Positions 27,515 to 37,792 of a stretch of DNA of 64,000 bases are shown piece by piece (within the stretch, counting starts at the first letter, position 1; each line of letters starts with the position of its first letter). A model generated the notes under the pieces. That model searched no databases, was not told where the DNA came from, and saw only the letters and a program-made list of their open reading frames with translations. The DNA lies in NCBI GenBank assembly GCA_900467685.1, contig UBQX01000012.1:15028-79027 (forward strand). The letters are read 5' to 3'. The position numbers were made by a program, and so were the translations under genes. This stretch comes from Hyphomicrobiales bacterium. Lineage in GTDB: Bacteria > Pseudomonadota > Alphaproteobacteria > Rhizobiales > Rhizobiaceae.

Positions 27515-28120
27515 ATGTTCACGGGTATCGTTACGGATGTCGGCAAGGTGGAGAAGATCACGCCGCTGGCGGAGGGCATCCGCCTGCGCGTCGCAACCGC
27601 CTATGATCCAAAGACCATCGATATCGGCGCGTCCATCTCCCATTCCGGCGTCTGCCTCACGGTTGTGACCCTGCCCGATGCCGGCTCGAACGACCGCTGG
27701 TACGAGGTCGAGGCTTGGGAGGAGGCCCTGCGCCTCACGACGATCAGCACCTGGAAGGAAGGCGCGCGGGTCAATCTCGAACGCGCATTGAAGATCGGCG
27801 ACGAACTGGGTGGGCATATCGTGTCCGGCCATGTCGACGGGATGGCCGAGATCGTTGCGATCGAGCCTGAAGGCGATGCCACCCGTTTCCGCCTGCGCGT
27901 GCCGGAGGAGTTTGGCCGTTTCGTCGCCCCGAAGGGGTCCGTGGCACTGGATGGGACATCGCTGACCGTCAATGCCGTCTCGGGCTGCGACTTCGATATC
28001 CTGCTGATCCGCCACACGCTGGAAGTCACGACCTGGGGCGACCGCAAGGTCGGTGACAAGATCAACTTCGAGATCGACACGATGGCGCGCTACGCCGCGC
28101 GGCTTGCCGAGTTCAAGTAA
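27515..28120 (+). CDS. ribE: Riboflavin synthase alpha subunit
   Basis: The 201-residue enzyme dismutates 6,7-dimethyl-8-ribityllumazine to riboflavin. It has the invariant MFTGIV start and two lumazine-binding repeats. The first repeat includes SISHSGVCLTVV and the second includes GSVALDGTSLTVNAV; GHIVSGHVDG links them. ATG 27515 lies just after the ribD stop, so the genes are co-translated. A terminator hairpin follows at 28133-28166. Confidence 0.95.
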   Translation: MFTGIVTDVGKVEKITPLAEGIRLRVATAYDPKTIDIGASISHSGVCLTVVTLPDAGSNDRWYEVEAWEEALRLTTISTWKEGARVNLERALKIGDELGGHIVSGHVDGMAEIVAIEPEGDATRFRLRVPEEFGRFVAPKGSVALDGTSLTVNAVSGCDFDILLIRHTLEVTTWGDRKVGDKINFEIDTMARYAARLAEFK

Positions 28121-28132
28121 CGCTGCAAAAGC

Positions 28133-28166
28133 AAATCCCCCCGCGACTGGAGAAGCGGAGGGATTT
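28133..28166 (+). terminator. Hairpin terminator after ribE
   Basis: AAATCCCCCCGC (28133-28144) pairs with GCGGAGGGATTT (28155-28166) with one mismatch and a 10-base loop. It stands between ribE and the convergent small secreted-protein gene and could end transcripts from both sides. Confidence 0.65.
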
Positions 28167-28202
28167 CACGTCCGGGGTCGGCGGGCGGGCCGTTGCGGAT
28201 GA

Positions 28203-28586
28203 TTACATCGTGTAGAGGACGATGCTGCCATCGGCGGCCTTCACGGCGCCGGTGATTTCCTTGACATCGACATTCTGGGCGCTGAGCTTCTTGACCAGCG
28301 CCGGGTTCGCACTGATCGAGGCCTGAATGGCCTTCAACTGACCGCCGGACGTCGTTTCCTGAATGAAAGCTGCATCCTGTCTCGGGAGCGAGGCTTCATC
28401 GATGACGGCAACGTCGGCGCCATTCGAAGCGCGGATGGCAGCTTCGACGGGCGAGGCGGCAGACATCGTGGACGTAGCTGCGTCCGAATGCTTCGTCATC
28501 TTTGCATTGGCCACTTCGGCCGAGCCGATGGTGGTAATCAGGGCTGCAAAAGTCATGGCGCCAATAGCGGTAAGCGAATTTCTCAT
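28203..28586 (-). CDS. Small secreted protein of unknown function
   Basis: The 127-residue protein has a signal peptide (MTFAALITTIGSAEVANA, cleavage about residue 28). The mature part of about 100 residues is rich in Ala, Ser and Asp and has no cysteines. I recognise no domain; the segment LKAIQASISANPALVKKLSAQNVDVKEITGAV suggests a short helical hairpin. It resembles rhizobial-specific hypothetical periplasmic proteins in general character only. Confidence 0.65.
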   Translation of the reverse strand: MRNSLTAIGAMTFAALITTIGSAEVANAKMTKHSDAATSTMSAASPVEAAIRASNGADVAVIDEASLPRQDAAFIQETTSGGQLKAIQASISANPALVKKLSAQNVDVKEITGAVKAADGSIVLYTM

Positions 28587-29016
28587 GGGATATCTCCATC
28601 CGTATATCGCGGGACACCTGCAAATCGGCAGATGCTTTAGACCTTGCGCTACGCCTCACCATGAGACGCATGTGCGACGCTCGGCCTCCCCGGAAGGCCC
28701 ATCCCGTTGCGGTGCAGCAGCCTTCCATGAGCATGAAGGTAAGGCCGCCGAAGTTTATTGCCAACTTAAATGATTGTAATAAGATCATGATTTTGTTAAA
28801 TTAAGTTCATGATCTCCGCCCAACTTTCGCCATGAAAAACGCGGTTCGCGACTTGCGTTGTGTCAAGGAACGGGCGCTGACATCTTCGCCAATACCCGCC
28901 CCGCCCATCACCCGTCGGTCCGAAGGGGGCGAAAATGCCGAATTTGCTTGCCAAGAGAGGCGGGGCATGGTTTGACCGGCCTCAATTCACCAGATTTTCA
29001 AAGATTGGACAGTCCC
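28587..29016. other. Long intergenic region before ribH
   Basis: No gene is supported in these 430 bases. An inverted repeat GATCATGA (28783-28790) / TCATGATC (28807-28814) flanks an AT-rich centre and may be an operator. Nearer ribH, TTCGCC (28885-28890) can pair with GGCGAA (28928-28933), and GCCCCGCC (28898-28905) with GGCGGGGC (28959-28966). The pairs cross, as in a pseudoknot. The canonical FMN (RFN) riboswitch motifs are not present. Confidence 0.45.
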
Positions 29017-29472
29017 ATGACCGAGGACCTCACGCCTCATCTTCTCATTGTCGAGGCACGCTTCTACGACGATCTTTCCGATGCGCTTCTCGACGGGGCG
29101 ACTTCCGCGCTCAAGGAAGCCGGTGCGACGTTTGACGTCGTCACGGTTCCGGGTGCTCTCGAAATTCCGGCTGCCATCGCCATGGCCCTCGACGGCGGCG
29201 ATACCGGTGGCGTTGTCTATGACGGCTTCATCGCACTCGGCATGGTCATTCGGGGCGAGACCTATCACTTTGACATCGTCTCGAACGAATCCTCGCGCGC
29301 ACTCATGGACCTCGCCGTCAGTGAATCTCTGCCGCTCGGCAATGGTATCCTCACGGTCGAGAATGAAGCGCAGGCATGGGCCCGCGCCCGCAAGACCGAA
29401 CTCGACAAGGGCGGCTTTGCTGCCCGCGCGGCGCTGACCATGATCGCGCTGAAGGAAAAATTCGGCGGTTGA
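29017..29472 (+). CDS. ribH: 6,7-dimethyl-8-ribityllumazine synthase
   Basis: The 151-residue enzyme condenses the pyrimidine and butanone phosphate to lumazine, the substrate of RibE. Motifs are [33 protein letters not shown], and [18 protein letters not shown] with its catalytic His. It starts at ATG 29017 and is followed 2 bases later by nusB. It is separated from ribD-ribE by the secreted-protein gene and a long leader. Confidence 0.95.
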   Translation: MTEDLTPHLLIVEARFYDDLSDALLDGATSALKEAGATFDVVTVPGALEIPAAIAMALDGGDTGGVVYDGFIALGMVIRGETYHFDIVSNESSRALMDLAVSESLPLGNGILTVENEAQAWARARKTELDKGGFAARAALTMIALKEKFGG

Positions 29473-29474
29473 TC

Positions 29475-29948
29475 ATGACGAACGACACTTCTGCAAAAAC
29501 CGTCAAGCCGGCCAATCAGCGCGGCGCTGCCCGTCTCGCCGCCGTCCAGGCTCTCTACCAGATGGATGTCGGCGGCTCCGGCGTCCTCGAGGTGGTTTCC
29601 GAATACGAAACCTACCGTCTGGGCCAGGAGATCGATGGCGATCAGTATCTGAAAGCCGACCCGTCGTGGTTCCGGTCTATCGTCGCCGGCGTGGTCCGCG
29701 ACCAGCTCAAGCTCGATCCGATGATCACCAAGGCGCTGCAGGAAGGCTGGACGCTGTCCCGCCTCGACAGCACGGTGCGCGCAATCCTTCGCTCAGGCAC
29801 GTTCGAATTGATCGAGCGCAAGGACGTACCGATCGCGGTTATTGTCAATGAGTATGTCGAGATCGCACAGGCGTTCTTCGAAGAAGAAGAGCCGCGCCTT
29901 GTCAACGCCGTCCTCGACCGGATTGCCAAGCAGGTGCGGCCGAGCTGA
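29475..29948 (+). CDS. nusB: Transcription antitermination factor NusB
   Basis: The 157-residue all-helical RNA-binding protein acts with NusE (S10) in rRNA antitermination. Family motifs include [31 protein letters not shown] and [17 protein letters not shown]. The coupling with ribH (2-base gap) is common in bacteria. Confidence 0.95.
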   Translation: MTNDTSAKTVKPANQRGAARLAAVQALYQMDVGGSGVLEVVSEYETYRLGQEIDGDQYLKADPSWFRSIVAGVVRDQLKLDPMITKALQEGWTLSRLDSTVRAILRSGTFELIERKDVPIAVIVNEYVEIAQAFFEEEEPRLVNAVLDRIAKQVRPS

Positions 29949-29971
29949 GAGACGACGGGAGAGGGGGCTTC

Positions 29972-31195
29972 ATGGACGCCGCGGTTGACGGTATGGCGCA
30001 AGCGCTGGCGAAGGCGAGACGCAATGTCGCGATCCTGGCTATCGCACAGGCCATCCAGGGCGCCGTCGCTCCCATCTCGATCTCGCTGGCAGCCCTTGCC
30101 GGCTATCAGCTGCTGGCGGCGGACAAGTCTCTGGCCACCGCGCCGGCAACCGGCTTCAATGTCGGAACGGCCGTCGGCGCGGCGCTCATTGCCCTTGTCA
30201 CACGCTATGCCGGCCGCAAGCAGGCCTTCATTCTCGGCGGGCTGATTGCATGCGGCGGCGCGCTTCTGGCCGCCACTGCATTGATCAAGGGCAGCTTCTG
30301 GCTCTTCGCTGTGTCCCTGCTGCTGCTCGGCACCTCATCCGGTTTCGTCCAGAAGTTCCGCTTCGCCGCTGCCGATGCTTCGCCGTCCTTCTACAAGCCG
30401 AAGGCGATTTCCTGGATCCTTGTCGGCGGCGTCGTCTCTGCCGTCATCGGACCGCAGATCGCGATCTGGTTGCGTGACAGCTTGCCCGGCGTCCCATTCG
30501 CGGGCGCCTTCCTCGCGATCATTCCGCTTGCGCTCCTGAGCATTGTGGTTCTCAGCAGGCTGAAGCTGCCGAATATTGGCGAGAAGCATGCCGACAGCAA
30601 GCCGGCCCGGCCGCTGACCGAGATCATCGGCACGCAGCGCTTCATCACCGGCATGCTTTGTGGCATAGGCTCCTACGCGCTGATGACCTTCATGATGACC
30701 GGTGCACCGCTCGCCATGGTCGTCGGCTGCGGCTACTCGCCGGAAATGTCGACGCTCGGCATCCAGTGGCACGTGCTCGCCATGTTCGGCCCCAGCTTCT
30801 TCACCGGCCACCTGATCACCCGCTTCGGCGTCGAGAAGATCGTGGCGACAGGGCTCCTCGTTCTCATGGGCTGTGCCGTCGTGGCCGTGCTCGGGACGGC
30901 AATCTGGAATTTCTGGGGCTCGCTGATTCTGCTCGGCATCGGCTGGAATTTCGGCTTCATCGGCTCCACCGCCATCGTAGCCTCCAGCTATCGCCCGGAA
31001 GAGGCGGACAAGGTGCAGGGTTTCCACGACATCTTCCTCTTCACCGTCGTGGCGCTCGCCTCGCTCTCCTCCGGCAAGGTCTTCAACAGCCAGGGCTGGA
31101 ACATGATGGCCTATACGATCTGGCCGGTCTGCATCATCTGCCTCGTTGCTCTCATCATGCTGATCCGCAAGACGCCGCGTACGTCCGCGCGGTAA
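29972..31195 (+). CDS. MFS transporter
   Basis: The 407-residue protein has about twelve membrane helices and an MFS-like loop TRYAGRKQAFILGG. It fits the group of rhizobial MFS proteins often found beside nusB and hppA. A GAGAGGGGG site precedes ATG 29972. PNIGEKHADSKPARPLTEI is the central cytoplasmic loop. The substrate is unknown. Confidence 0.85.
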   Translation: MDAAVDGMAQALAKARRNVAILAIAQAIQGAVAPISISLAALAGYQLLAADKSLATAPATGFNVGTAVGAALIALVTRYAGRKQAFILGGLIACGGALLAATALIKGSFWLFAVSLLLLGTSSGFVQKFRFAAADASPSFYKPKAISWILVGGVVSAVIGPQIAIWLRDSLPGVPFAGAFLAIIPLALLSIVVLSRLKLPNIGEKHADSKPARPLTEIIGTQRFITGMLCGIGSYALMTFMMTGAPLAMVVGCGYSPEMSTLGIQWHVLAMFGPSFFTGHLITRFGVEKIVATGLLVLMGCAVVAVLGTAIWNFWGSLILLGIGWNFGFIGSTAIVASSYRPEEADKVQGFHDIFLFTVVALASLSSGKVFNSQGWNMMAYTIWPVCIICLVALIMLIRKTPRTSAR

Positions 31196-31328
31196 CGTCG
31201 CGACGCGACCTGCCAGACGTCAAGCCAGAGGGTTGATCGACCTCAAGGCGCATTTTCTCCGGCCTGCAAAATTAAGAGCGCGCTCATTCGGGCGGGCCTT
31301 GACGTGCTCTCCTGCACCACGCACTCTC

Positions 31329-31348
31329 CCCTTGCAACAATGCAAGGG
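31329..31348 (+). other. Leader hairpin upstream of hppA
   Basis: CCCTTGCA-ACAA-TGCAAGGG forms a perfect 8-base stem with a tetraloop about 42 bases before the hppA ATG. No T-tract follows, so it is a leader structure rather than a terminator. Confidence 0.45.
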
Positions 31349-31389
31349 CGCGACGTTGGGAGGCGGAGCGCTGAAGGAGGAACTTGCGA

Positions 31390-33525
31390 ATGACGATACT
31401 ATTCGGCGTGATTGCATGTGGTTTGTTGTCAGTGGTCTATGCGATATGGGCCACGCAGTCAGTTCTGGCTGCCGACCAGGGAAATGAAAGAATGCGCGAG
31501 ATCGCGGGCTATATCCGCGAAGGTGCGCAAGCCTATCTGACACGGCAGTACAAGACGATCGCCATAGTCGGCGTCATCGTGTTCATTGCAGCATGGTTGC
31601 TTCTGTCCGGAGCGGCCGCAATCGGTTTCCTGATCGGCGCGGTGCTTTCGGGCGCGGCCGGTTTCATCGGCATGCATGTCTCGGTGCGCGCCAACGTGCG
31701 CACCGCGCAGGCCTCTTCCAAAAGCCTTGCCGGCGGTCTCGACATCGCCTTCAAGTCCGGTGCCATCACTGGCATGCTGGTGGCTGGCCTCGCGCTTCTT
31801 GGCGTCTCGGTCTATTACTACATCCTGACCGGCCCAATGCAGTACGAGCCGGGCTCGCGTAACGTCATCGATGCGCTCGTCGCGCTCGGTTTCGGCGCAT
31901 CGCTCATCTCCATCTTCGCCCGTCTTGGCGGCGGTATCTTCACCAAGGGCGCGGACGTTGGCGGCGACCTCGTCGGCAAGGTCGAGGCCGGCATTCCGGA
32001 AGACGACCCGCGCAACCCTGCCACCATCGCAGACAACGTGGGCGACAATGTCGGCGACTGCGCAGGCATGGCGGCCGACCTTTTCGAGACCTATGCCGTC
32101 TCGGTCGTGGCAACCATGGTGCTGGCGGCGATCTTCTTTGCCGGAAGCCAGATGCTGGGCACCGCGATGATCTATCCGCTCGCCATCTGCGCCGGCTCGA
32201 TCATCACATCGATTGTCGGGACCTTCTTCGTGAAGCTCGGCTCCAACAACTCGATCATGGGCGCGCTCTACAAGGGCCTGATCGTGACTGGCCTTCTGTC
32301 CATCGTCAGCCTGGGTGCTGCGACATCGCTCACCGTCGGCTGGGGCGAAGTCGGCACCGTGAACGGCCTTGTCGTAACCGGCAAGAACCTGTTCATCTCC
32401 GGCCTCATCGGTCTTGTGGTAACGGCGCTGATCGTCGTCATCACGGAATACTATACCGGCACCAACAAGCGCCCGGTCAACTCGATCTCGCAGGCCTCCG
32501 TGACGGGTCACGGCACCAACGTGATCCAGGGCCTGGCCGTGTCGCTGGAGTCGACGGCGCTTCCGGCGATCGTCATCGTCGGCGGCATCATCACCACCTA
32601 CCAGCTTGCCGGCCTGTTCGGCACCGGCATTGCCGTGACGGCCATGCTCGGGATTGCCGGTATGATCGTGGCGCTCGACGCCTTCGGTCCGGTCACCGAT
32701 AATGCCGGCGGGATTGCCGAAATGTCGGAACTGCCGCCGGATGTTCGCAAGGTGACCGACGCGCTCGACGCCGTCGGCAATACGACCAAGGCCGTCACCA
32801 AGGGCTATGCCATCGGCTCGGCAGGTCTCGGCGCCCTGGTTCTCTTCGCGGCCTACTCGAATGACTTGCAGTATTTTGCAAGCCATGGGGACAAGTATCC
32901 GTACTTCGCCGATGTCGGGACGATCTCCTTCGATCTATCCAATCCGTATGTCGTGGCCGGTCTCATCTTCGGCGGCCTCATCCCCTACCTCTTCGGCGGT
33001 ATCGCGATGACTGCAGTCGGACGTGCGGCGGGCTCGATCGTCGAGGAAGTGCGCAGCCAGTTCAAGGCAAAGCCGGGCATCATGGCGGGAACTGAAAAGC
33101 CCGACTATGGACGTGCGGTGGACATCCTGACCAAGGCCGCCATCCGCGAGATGATCGTGCCTTCGCTTCTGCCGGTTCTGGCACCGCTCGTCGTCTATTT
33201 CGGCGTGCTGCTCATCTCCGGCTCCAAGGCCTCGGCCTTCGCAGCGCTGGGCGCCTCGCTTCTCGGCGTGATCGTCAACGGCCTCTTCGTCGCGATCTCG
33301 ATGACCTCGGGCGGCGGCGCATGGGATAACGCCAAGAAGTCCTTCGAAGACGGCTTCGTCGACAAAGACGGCGTTCGCCACCTGAAGGGTTCGGATGCCC
33401 ACAAGGCCTCCGTCACCGGTGACACCGTCGGCGACCCCTACAAGGATACTGCTGGTCCCGCCGTCAATCCGGCGATCAAGATCACCAATATCGTGGCGCT
33501 CCTGCTGCTCGCAGTCCTCGCCTGA
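31390..33525 (+). CDS. hppA: Membrane-bound proton-pumping pyrophosphatase
   Basis: The 711-residue protein has about sixteen membrane helices and couples PPi hydrolysis to proton export. Motifs include [18 protein letters not shown], the substrate site [19 protein letters not shown] and [25 protein letters not shown] carries Lys at the position that distinguishes the K+-independent from the K+-dependent class (Ala there). ATG 31390 has AGGAGG 9 bases upstream; a TTG 6 bases earlier is less likely. A strong terminator follows. Confidence 0.95.
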   Translation: MTILFGVIACGLLSVVYAIWATQSVLAADQGNERMREIAGYIREGAQAYLTRQYKTIAIVGVIVFIAAWLLLSGAAAIGFLIGAVLSGAAGFIGMHVSVRANVRTAQASSKSLAGGLDIAFKSGAITGMLVAGLALLGVSVYYYILTGPMQYEPGSRNVIDALVALGFGASLISIFARLGGGIFTKGADVGGDLVGKVEAGIPEDDPRNPATIADNVGDNVGDCAGMAADLFETYAVSVVATMVLAAIFFAGSQMLGTAMIYPLAICAGSIITSIVGTFFVKLGSNNSIMGALYKGLIVTGLLSIVSLGAATSLTVGWGEVGTVNGLVVTGKNLFISGLIGLVVTALIVVITEYYTGTNKRPVNSISQASVTGHGTNVIQGLAVSLESTALPAIVIVGGIITTYQLAGLFGTGIAVTAMLGIAGMIVALDAFGPVTDNAGGIAEMSELPPDVRKVTDALDAVGNTTKAVTKGYAIGSAGLGALVLFAAYSNDLQYFASHGDKYPYFADVGTISFDLSNPYVVAGLIFGGLIPYLFGGIAMTAVGRAAGSIVEEVRSQFKAKPGIMAGTEKPDYGRAVDILTKAAIREMIVPSLLPVLAPLVVYFGVLLISGSKASAFAALGASLLGVIVNGLFVAISMTSGGGAWDNAKKSFEDGFVDKDGVRHLKGSDAHKASVTGDTVGDPYKDTAGPAVNPAIKITNIVALLLLAVLA

Positions 33526-33540
33526 TCAGGCTGCAACGGA

Positions 33541-33575
33541 AAAGGCCCGCAATGGAAACATTGCGGGCCCTTTTT
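33541..33575. terminator. Bidirectional terminator between hppA and bamE
   Basis: GGCCCGCAATG (33544-33554), GAAA loop, CATTGCGGGCC (33559-33569) form a perfect stem with a GNRA tetraloop, flanked by AAA on the left and CTTTTT on the right. It can end hppA transcription rightward and bamE transcription leftward. Confidence 0.9.
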
Positions 33576-33618
33576 GCATCTTGTAGCGCTCCGGAACCCG
33601 AGACGGGTCCCGGAAGGA

Positions 33619-34122
33619 TCAGTACTTCGGGGCACCGCCCAGCAGGCCGCGAGCCGCCTGCGCACCGGACGCAGCGCCACCGGACAGGATACGCTGCAGG
33701 AAGGTGAGTTCCGTGCCGCCGGTCGGCGTCGTGCGCGAGATCATGTCGAAGACCTTGCCGTCCTGCATCTGATAGTTGGAGAGCTTCTCCACCGTGCCGT
33801 CCTTGGTGAAATAGACAGCCAGCACGCTTTGCGAAACCAGCGAGGGCTTCATGAATTCGAACCTGCGTTCGCGCTTCTGCGAAATGTAATAGAAGACTTC
33901 GCGGTCGAAGGTTGCTGTTGCCGAGGGGGTGCCAAGCGACAGAAGAACCTGTTCGCGGCTCGACCCCACGGGAACCAGCTTCAGGGTCTGCTCGTCAGCG
34001 ATGAAACCGTTGTTGATGACGTCTCGCGATGTACCCATGCAACCGGTGGTACCGATGGCCGTAGCTGCAAGAGCGATGAGCAGTGACGACCGCGCGATAT
34101 TGAGTTTTGACACGATAGCCAA
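33619..34122 (-). CDS. bamE: Outer-membrane assembly lipoprotein BamE/OmlA
   Basis: The lipoprotein helps the BAM complex fold outer-membrane proteins. The signal peptide ends in a lipobox region IGTTGC. The SmpA/OmlA domain then shows GFIADEQTLKLVPVGSSREQVLLSLGTPS and VFYYISQKRERRF. The frame opens at ATG 34152, but TTG 34122 has AAGGA about 7 bases upstream and gives a normal-length signal peptide, so it is chosen (167 residues). A short C-terminal Gly/Ala tail follows the domain. Confidence 0.88.
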   Translation of the reverse strand: MAIVSKLNIARSSLLIALAATAIGTTGCMGTSRDVINNGFIADEQTLKLVPVGSSREQVLLSLGTPSATATFDREVFYYISQKRERRFEFMKPSLVSQSVLAVYFTKDGTVEKLSNYQMQDGKVFDMISRTTPTGGTELTFLQRILSGGAASGAQAARGLLGGAPKY

Positions 34123-34268
34123 AGTAATTCCTTTCCCGTGACGCGGGGGCAAATACGCGTTGCAATTCGTGCCTGCTTGGGTAAACCAGCTTTAACGATG
34201 ATGCAACATCGGTCCGCGGCGGGGCCGCGCTTTACAGCGTGGACAAATAATCAATACCGGGCTTTTTC

Positions 34269-34817
34269 ATGATATTTGGGCTGTTCAGGAAAAAAAATAG
34301 CAACCAGGCCATTGTGACCCGGCAATATGAGCATCTGACGCAGGCCGCCAGGCGCCCGCTGTTCTATTCGGACATGGGCGTCCCCGACACTGTGCTGGGC
34401 CGCTTCGAGATGCTGACGGTCGTCCTGATTCTCTATTTCCGCCGCACGGCGCAGTCTGAGCGCAGCGGACAGGAAATTGCCCAGGAGATCATCGACTACT
34501 TCTTCGAGGATATCGATCACTCGATCCGTGAACTGGGTGTCGGTGATGTGGGCGTGCCGAAGCGTGTGAAGAAATTCGCGCGGATGTATTACGGCAGGCT
34601 GGAATCCTACGCGGCGGCACTCGACAATGCCGACCTCGAGGCCTTGAAGGGCGCGCTCCGCCGCAATATCCGGCCCGACGAGCCCGACGCCCCTGACATG
34701 ACGGCGCTCGCTACCTACATGATCGAGGCGGAAGCGGCCCTCGGGCACGTTTCGGAAGACCAGATTGCGACCGGTGCGGCTCTCCTGATGGAGCCCAAGC
34801 CGATGGAAAGGACATGA
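34269..34817 (+). CDS. Ubiquinol-cytochrome c chaperone (CBP3-like)
   Basis: The 182-residue protein belongs to the Cbp3/ubiquinol-cytochrome c chaperone family that helps assemble the bc1 complex. Recognisable segments are RQYEHLTQAARRPLFYSDMGVPDTVLGRFEML, the helix IDHSIRELGVGDVGVPKRVKKFA and YYGRLESYAAAL. Its stop overlaps the next start (ATGA), giving coupling with the DUF177 gene. Confidence 0.88.
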   Translation: MIFGLFRKKNSNQAIVTRQYEHLTQAARRPLFYSDMGVPDTVLGRFEMLTVVLILYFRRTAQSERSGQEIAQEIIDYFFEDIDHSIRELGVGDVGVPKRVKKFARMYYGRLESYAAALDNADLEALKGALRRNIRPDEPDAPDMTALATYMIEAEAALGHVSEDQIATGAALLMEPKPMERT

Positions 34818-35383
34818 AAATGCAGCCTGTGAAAGAAAAGGGCGACGCGCCGTTTTCCTACAAGGTCAAGGTTGGCCACATTTCGGCGAACCCTGTGACC
34901 GTGAAGCTCGCGGCTGACGCAAAGGAACTCGAAGGCCTTGCGAAGCTCTGGCGCGTCGAGGCCGTCAAGCGGCTGGACAGCGAGCTGCAGGTCGCGCGCT
35001 GGAAGAAGGACGGCGTGCGGATCCGCGGTCACGTCAATGCCGAGATCGTGCAGTCCTGCGTCGTCACGCTCGAGCCGGTGGAAACGAAGATTTCCGAAGA
35101 GATCGACCGCATCTATGTGCCGGAAGGCTCACGTCTTGCGCGCCTGGTTCTCGACGACCGCGGCGAAATGGTGCTCGATCCGGAAGGTGAGGATATTCCG
35201 GAACAGTTCAGCGGTGACACGATCGATGCGGGCGATGCCGTCTGCGAAGCTGTCGCATTGGCCATCGATCCCTATCCGCGCAAGCAGGGCGTGGAATTTG
35301 CCGATCACGTCGAGTCCACCGAAGCCGACGATCGCAAGCCGTCGCCCTTCGCGGTCCTGAAGGATTGGAAGAAACCGGAGTAA
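34814..35383 (+). CDS. DUF177 (YceD-like) protein
   Basis: The 189-residue protein matches the DUF177/YceD family: EGLAKLWRVEAVKRLDSELQV, GHVNAEIVQSCVVTLEPVET and the acidic stretch ending EDIPEQFSGDTIDAGDAV. In many bacteria YceD precedes rpmF and plsX. Here plsX follows without rpmF. The role is probably linked to ribosome or rRNA maturation, by family context only. Confidence 0.88.
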   Translation: MKMQPVKEKGDAPFSYKVKVGHISANPVTVKLAADAKELEGLAKLWRVEAVKRLDSELQVARWKKDGVRIRGHVNAEIVQSCVVTLEPVETKISEEIDRIYVPEGSRLARLVLDDRGEMVLDPEGEDIPEQFSGDTIDAGDAVCEAVALAIDPYPRKQGVEFADHVESTEADDRKPSPFAVLKDWKKPE

Positions 35384-35555
35384 TCGTCTCGTTGCCGCGG
35401 AAAATTGCCTTGTTTGTGTGCGCCTTGAGCCTCACCGCAAGGCATTTCCATTTGAAAAACCGCAATGGCAGTTGTACGCGGATCGAAAAAGGGTATTTTG
35501 ACCCCAATTTCGTAGGGGCAGAAATGCCTGTGCGAACAGCAGGACAGGGTAGCGC

Positions 35556-36611
35556 GTGGTAACAATTTCACTTGATGCGATGGGCGGCGACTTCGGTCCC
35601 AGCGTGGCTATTCCCGGAGCAGCGCGCGCACTGGAGCGGCATCCCGATATGCGCTTTGCCATTTATGGCATTGAAGCCGAATGCCTGCCGATCCTGAACA
35701 AATATCCGGCGCTAAAGGCGAAATCGGAGTTTCATGCCGTCGAAGTCGCCATCAGCATGGAAGAGAAGCCGAGCCAGGCGCTGCGCCGCGGCCGCTACAA
35801 ATCTTCCATGTGGAAGGCAATCGAGGCTGTGAAGCTGAAGGAGGCCGATGTTGCCGTCTCTGCCGGTAACACAGGTGCCCTGATGGCGATGGCGCTGTTC
35901 TGCCTGCGCACCATGGCCAATATCGAGCGCCCTGCGCTTGCCGGCATCTGGCCGACCCTGAAAGGCGAAAGCATCGTTCTAGACGTCGGCGCGACGATCG
36001 GTGCGGACGCCCAGCAGCTTGTCGATTTCGCCCTGATGGGTGGCGCCATGGCGCGCGCGCTCTTCGAACTGAAGCGGCCCTCCGTCGGCCTGCTCAATGT
36101 CGGCGTCGAAGAGGTCAAGGGCCAGGAAGAAGTCAAGGAAGCCGGTCGCATCCTGCGTGAATCCGATTTCGCCTCCATCCGCTATGCCGGCTTCGTCGAA
36201 GGCGACGACCTCGGCAAGGGCACGGTCGATGTCGTGGTCAGCGAAGGCTTTACCGGCAATATCGCACTGAAGGCGGCGGAAGGCACGGCGCGCCAGCTCG
36301 CGACCTATCTGCGCACCGCCATGTCGCGCACGCTGCTCGCCAAGATCGGCTATCTGTTTGCCAAGAGCGCTTTCGACATGCTCCGCGACAAGATGGACCC
36401 GCGCAAGGTCAACGGCGCCGTCTTTCTCGGCCTGAACGGCATCGTCATCAAGAGCCATGGCGGTACCGACGCCGAAGGCTTCGCAGCCGCGGTCGAAGTG
36501 GGCTATGATATGGCCCGCAATCAATTGAACGAAAAGATCGAAAACGATCTGAAGAATTTTCATTCGAGGCGTCTTCCCGTGAAGGTCGACGCGGATGACG
36601 ACGGGGTTTGA
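35556..36611 (+). CDS. plsX: Phosphate acyltransferase PlsX
   Basis: The 351-residue enzyme makes acyl-phosphate from acyl-ACP in phospholipid synthesis. It starts at GTG 35556 with [21 protein letters not shown]. Further motifs are [15 protein letters not shown], the acyl-phosphate domain [19 protein letters not shown] and [19 protein letters not shown]. It partly precedes fabH by 5 bases and is co-transcribed. Confidence 0.95.
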   Translation: MVTISLDAMGGDFGPSVAIPGAARALERHPDMRFAIYGIEAECLPILNKYPALKAKSEFHAVEVAISMEEKPSQALRRGRYKSSMWKAIEAVKLKEADVAVSAGNTGALMAMALFCLRTMANIERPALAGIWPTLKGESIVLDVGATIGADAQQLVDFALMGGAMARALFELKRPSVGLLNVGVEEVKGQEEVKEAGRILRESDFASIRYAGFVEGDDLGKGTVDVVVSEGFTGNIALKAAEGTARQLATYLRTAMSRTLLAKIGYLFAKSAFDMLRDKMDPRKVNGAVFLGLNGIVIKSHGGTDAEGFAAAVEVGYDMARNQLNEKIENDLKNFHSRRLPVKVDADDDGV

Positions 36612-36616
36612 CATTT

Positions 36617-37588
36617 ATGATCCGTTCCGTGGTGAGAGGCTTTGGTGCCTCGCTGCCCGCTCGCGTAGTGACCAACAGCGAGCTCGAAGGCCAGGTCGAG
36701 ACCTCTGACGAGTGGATCGTTCAGCGGACAGGTATACGTCAGCGCTATATCGCGGGAGAGGGGGAGACGACCGCCTCTCTCGGCACGGCGGCAGCGCGCG
36801 CAGCGCTCGATCGCGCTGGCCTGAAACCGGATGACATCGACCTGATCATTCTCGCCACCTCCACGCCGGACCACACGTTCCCGGCAACGGCAGTCGAAAT
36901 CCAGAACCGTCTCGGCATTCACCATGGCGCGGCCTTCGATCTGCAGGCGGTCTGTTCCGGCTTCGTCTATGCCATGACCACGGCAGATGCCTATCTGCGC
37001 GGTGGCCTGGCCAAGCGTGCGCTGGTCATCGGCGCCGAGACATTTTCGCGCCTTCTCGACTGGGAAGACCGCACGACCTGTGTTCTCTTCGGCGATGGCG
37101 CAGGCGCCGTCGTGCTGGAAGCTGTTGACGGCAATGGCGATTCCGCCGATCGCGGGATACTGACTGCGCATCTGCGCTCCGATGGTGCGCACAAGGAAAA
37201 GCTCTATGTCGATGGCGGCCCTTCGACGACGGGCACCGTCGGCCATCTGCGCATGCAGGGCAGGGAAGTCTTCAAGCATGCGGTCGGCATGATCACGGAC
37301 GTGATCGTCGCCGCCTTCGACGCCACGGGTCTATCCATAGAGCAGCTCGATTGGCTCGTGCCGCACCAGGCGAATATCCGCATCATCGAAGGTTCGGCAA
37401 AGAAGCTCGGCATTCCGATGGAGAAGGTTGTGGTGACCGTTGACCAGCACGGCAACACCTCGGCGGCCTCCATTCCGCTCGCTCTCGCGCAGGCGGCTGG
37501 CGACGGTCGAATCAAGGAAGGCGATCTCGTGCTTCTTGAGGCCATGGGCGGCGGTTTTACCTGGGGTTCGGTGCTCCTGCGCTGGTAG
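36617..37588 (+). CDS. fabH: 3-oxoacyl-ACP synthase III
   Basis: The 323-residue enzyme starts fatty-acid elongation. The catalytic triad is C113 (AVCSGF), H250 (VPHQANIRI) and N280 (HGNTSAAS); [16 protein letters not shown] is the FabH signature at the N-terminus. ATG 36617 is used; a TTG 9 bases upstream is unnecessary. It forms the plsX-fabH-ihfA block usual in alphaproteobacteria. Confidence 0.96.
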   Translation: MIRSVVRGFGASLPARVVTNSELEGQVETSDEWIVQRTGIRQRYIAGEGETTASLGTAAARAALDRAGLKPDDIDLIILATSTPDHTFPATAVEIQNRLGIHHGAAFDLQAVCSGFVYAMTTADAYLRGGLAKRALVIGAETFSRLLDWEDRTTCVLFGDGAGAVVLEAVDGNGDSADRGILTAHLRSDGAHKEKLYVDGGPSTTGTVGHLRMQGREVFKHAVGMITDVIVAAFDATGLSIEQLDWLVPHQANIRIIEGSAKKLGIPMEKVVVTVDQHGNTSAASIPLALAQAAGDGRIKEGDLVLLEAMGGGFTWGSVLLRW

Positions 37589-37630
37589 GTTCTTGTCCCT
37601 CTGAAATCTAATTTTCTTTGCTTTTCAACG

Positions 37631-37649
37631 CTTGACCGTTAACGGCAAG
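37631..37649. promoter_or_regulatory. Palindrome upstream of ihfA
   Basis: CTTG-A-CCGTTAACGG-C-AAG contains a perfect 10-base palindrome CCGTTAACGG inside a longer imperfect one. It lies between fabH and ihfA, 140 bases before the ihfA start. It could be an operator in the ihfA promoter region; no regulator can be named. Confidence 0.4.
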
Positions 37650-37792
37650 GGAAATAGTCTCGCTTGGCTTGAGGAGCGCGACGCAAGATGTGAGGAGCAT
37701 TGACCGGCGCATGTCTGCTTGAGGCCAGGATGAGCGAGGCGCCCGGTCCGTGGAGCCCGTATCAACAACAAGCTTTGATAAGAGCGGGGAAA

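Noticed and set aside
28587-29016. FMN (RFN) riboswitch before ribH
   Set aside because: The conserved RFN core sequences are absent on either strand.
31234-31247. FixK-like site TTGATCGACCTCAA before hppA
   Set aside because: The second half-site is poor and hppA has no known link to oxygen control.
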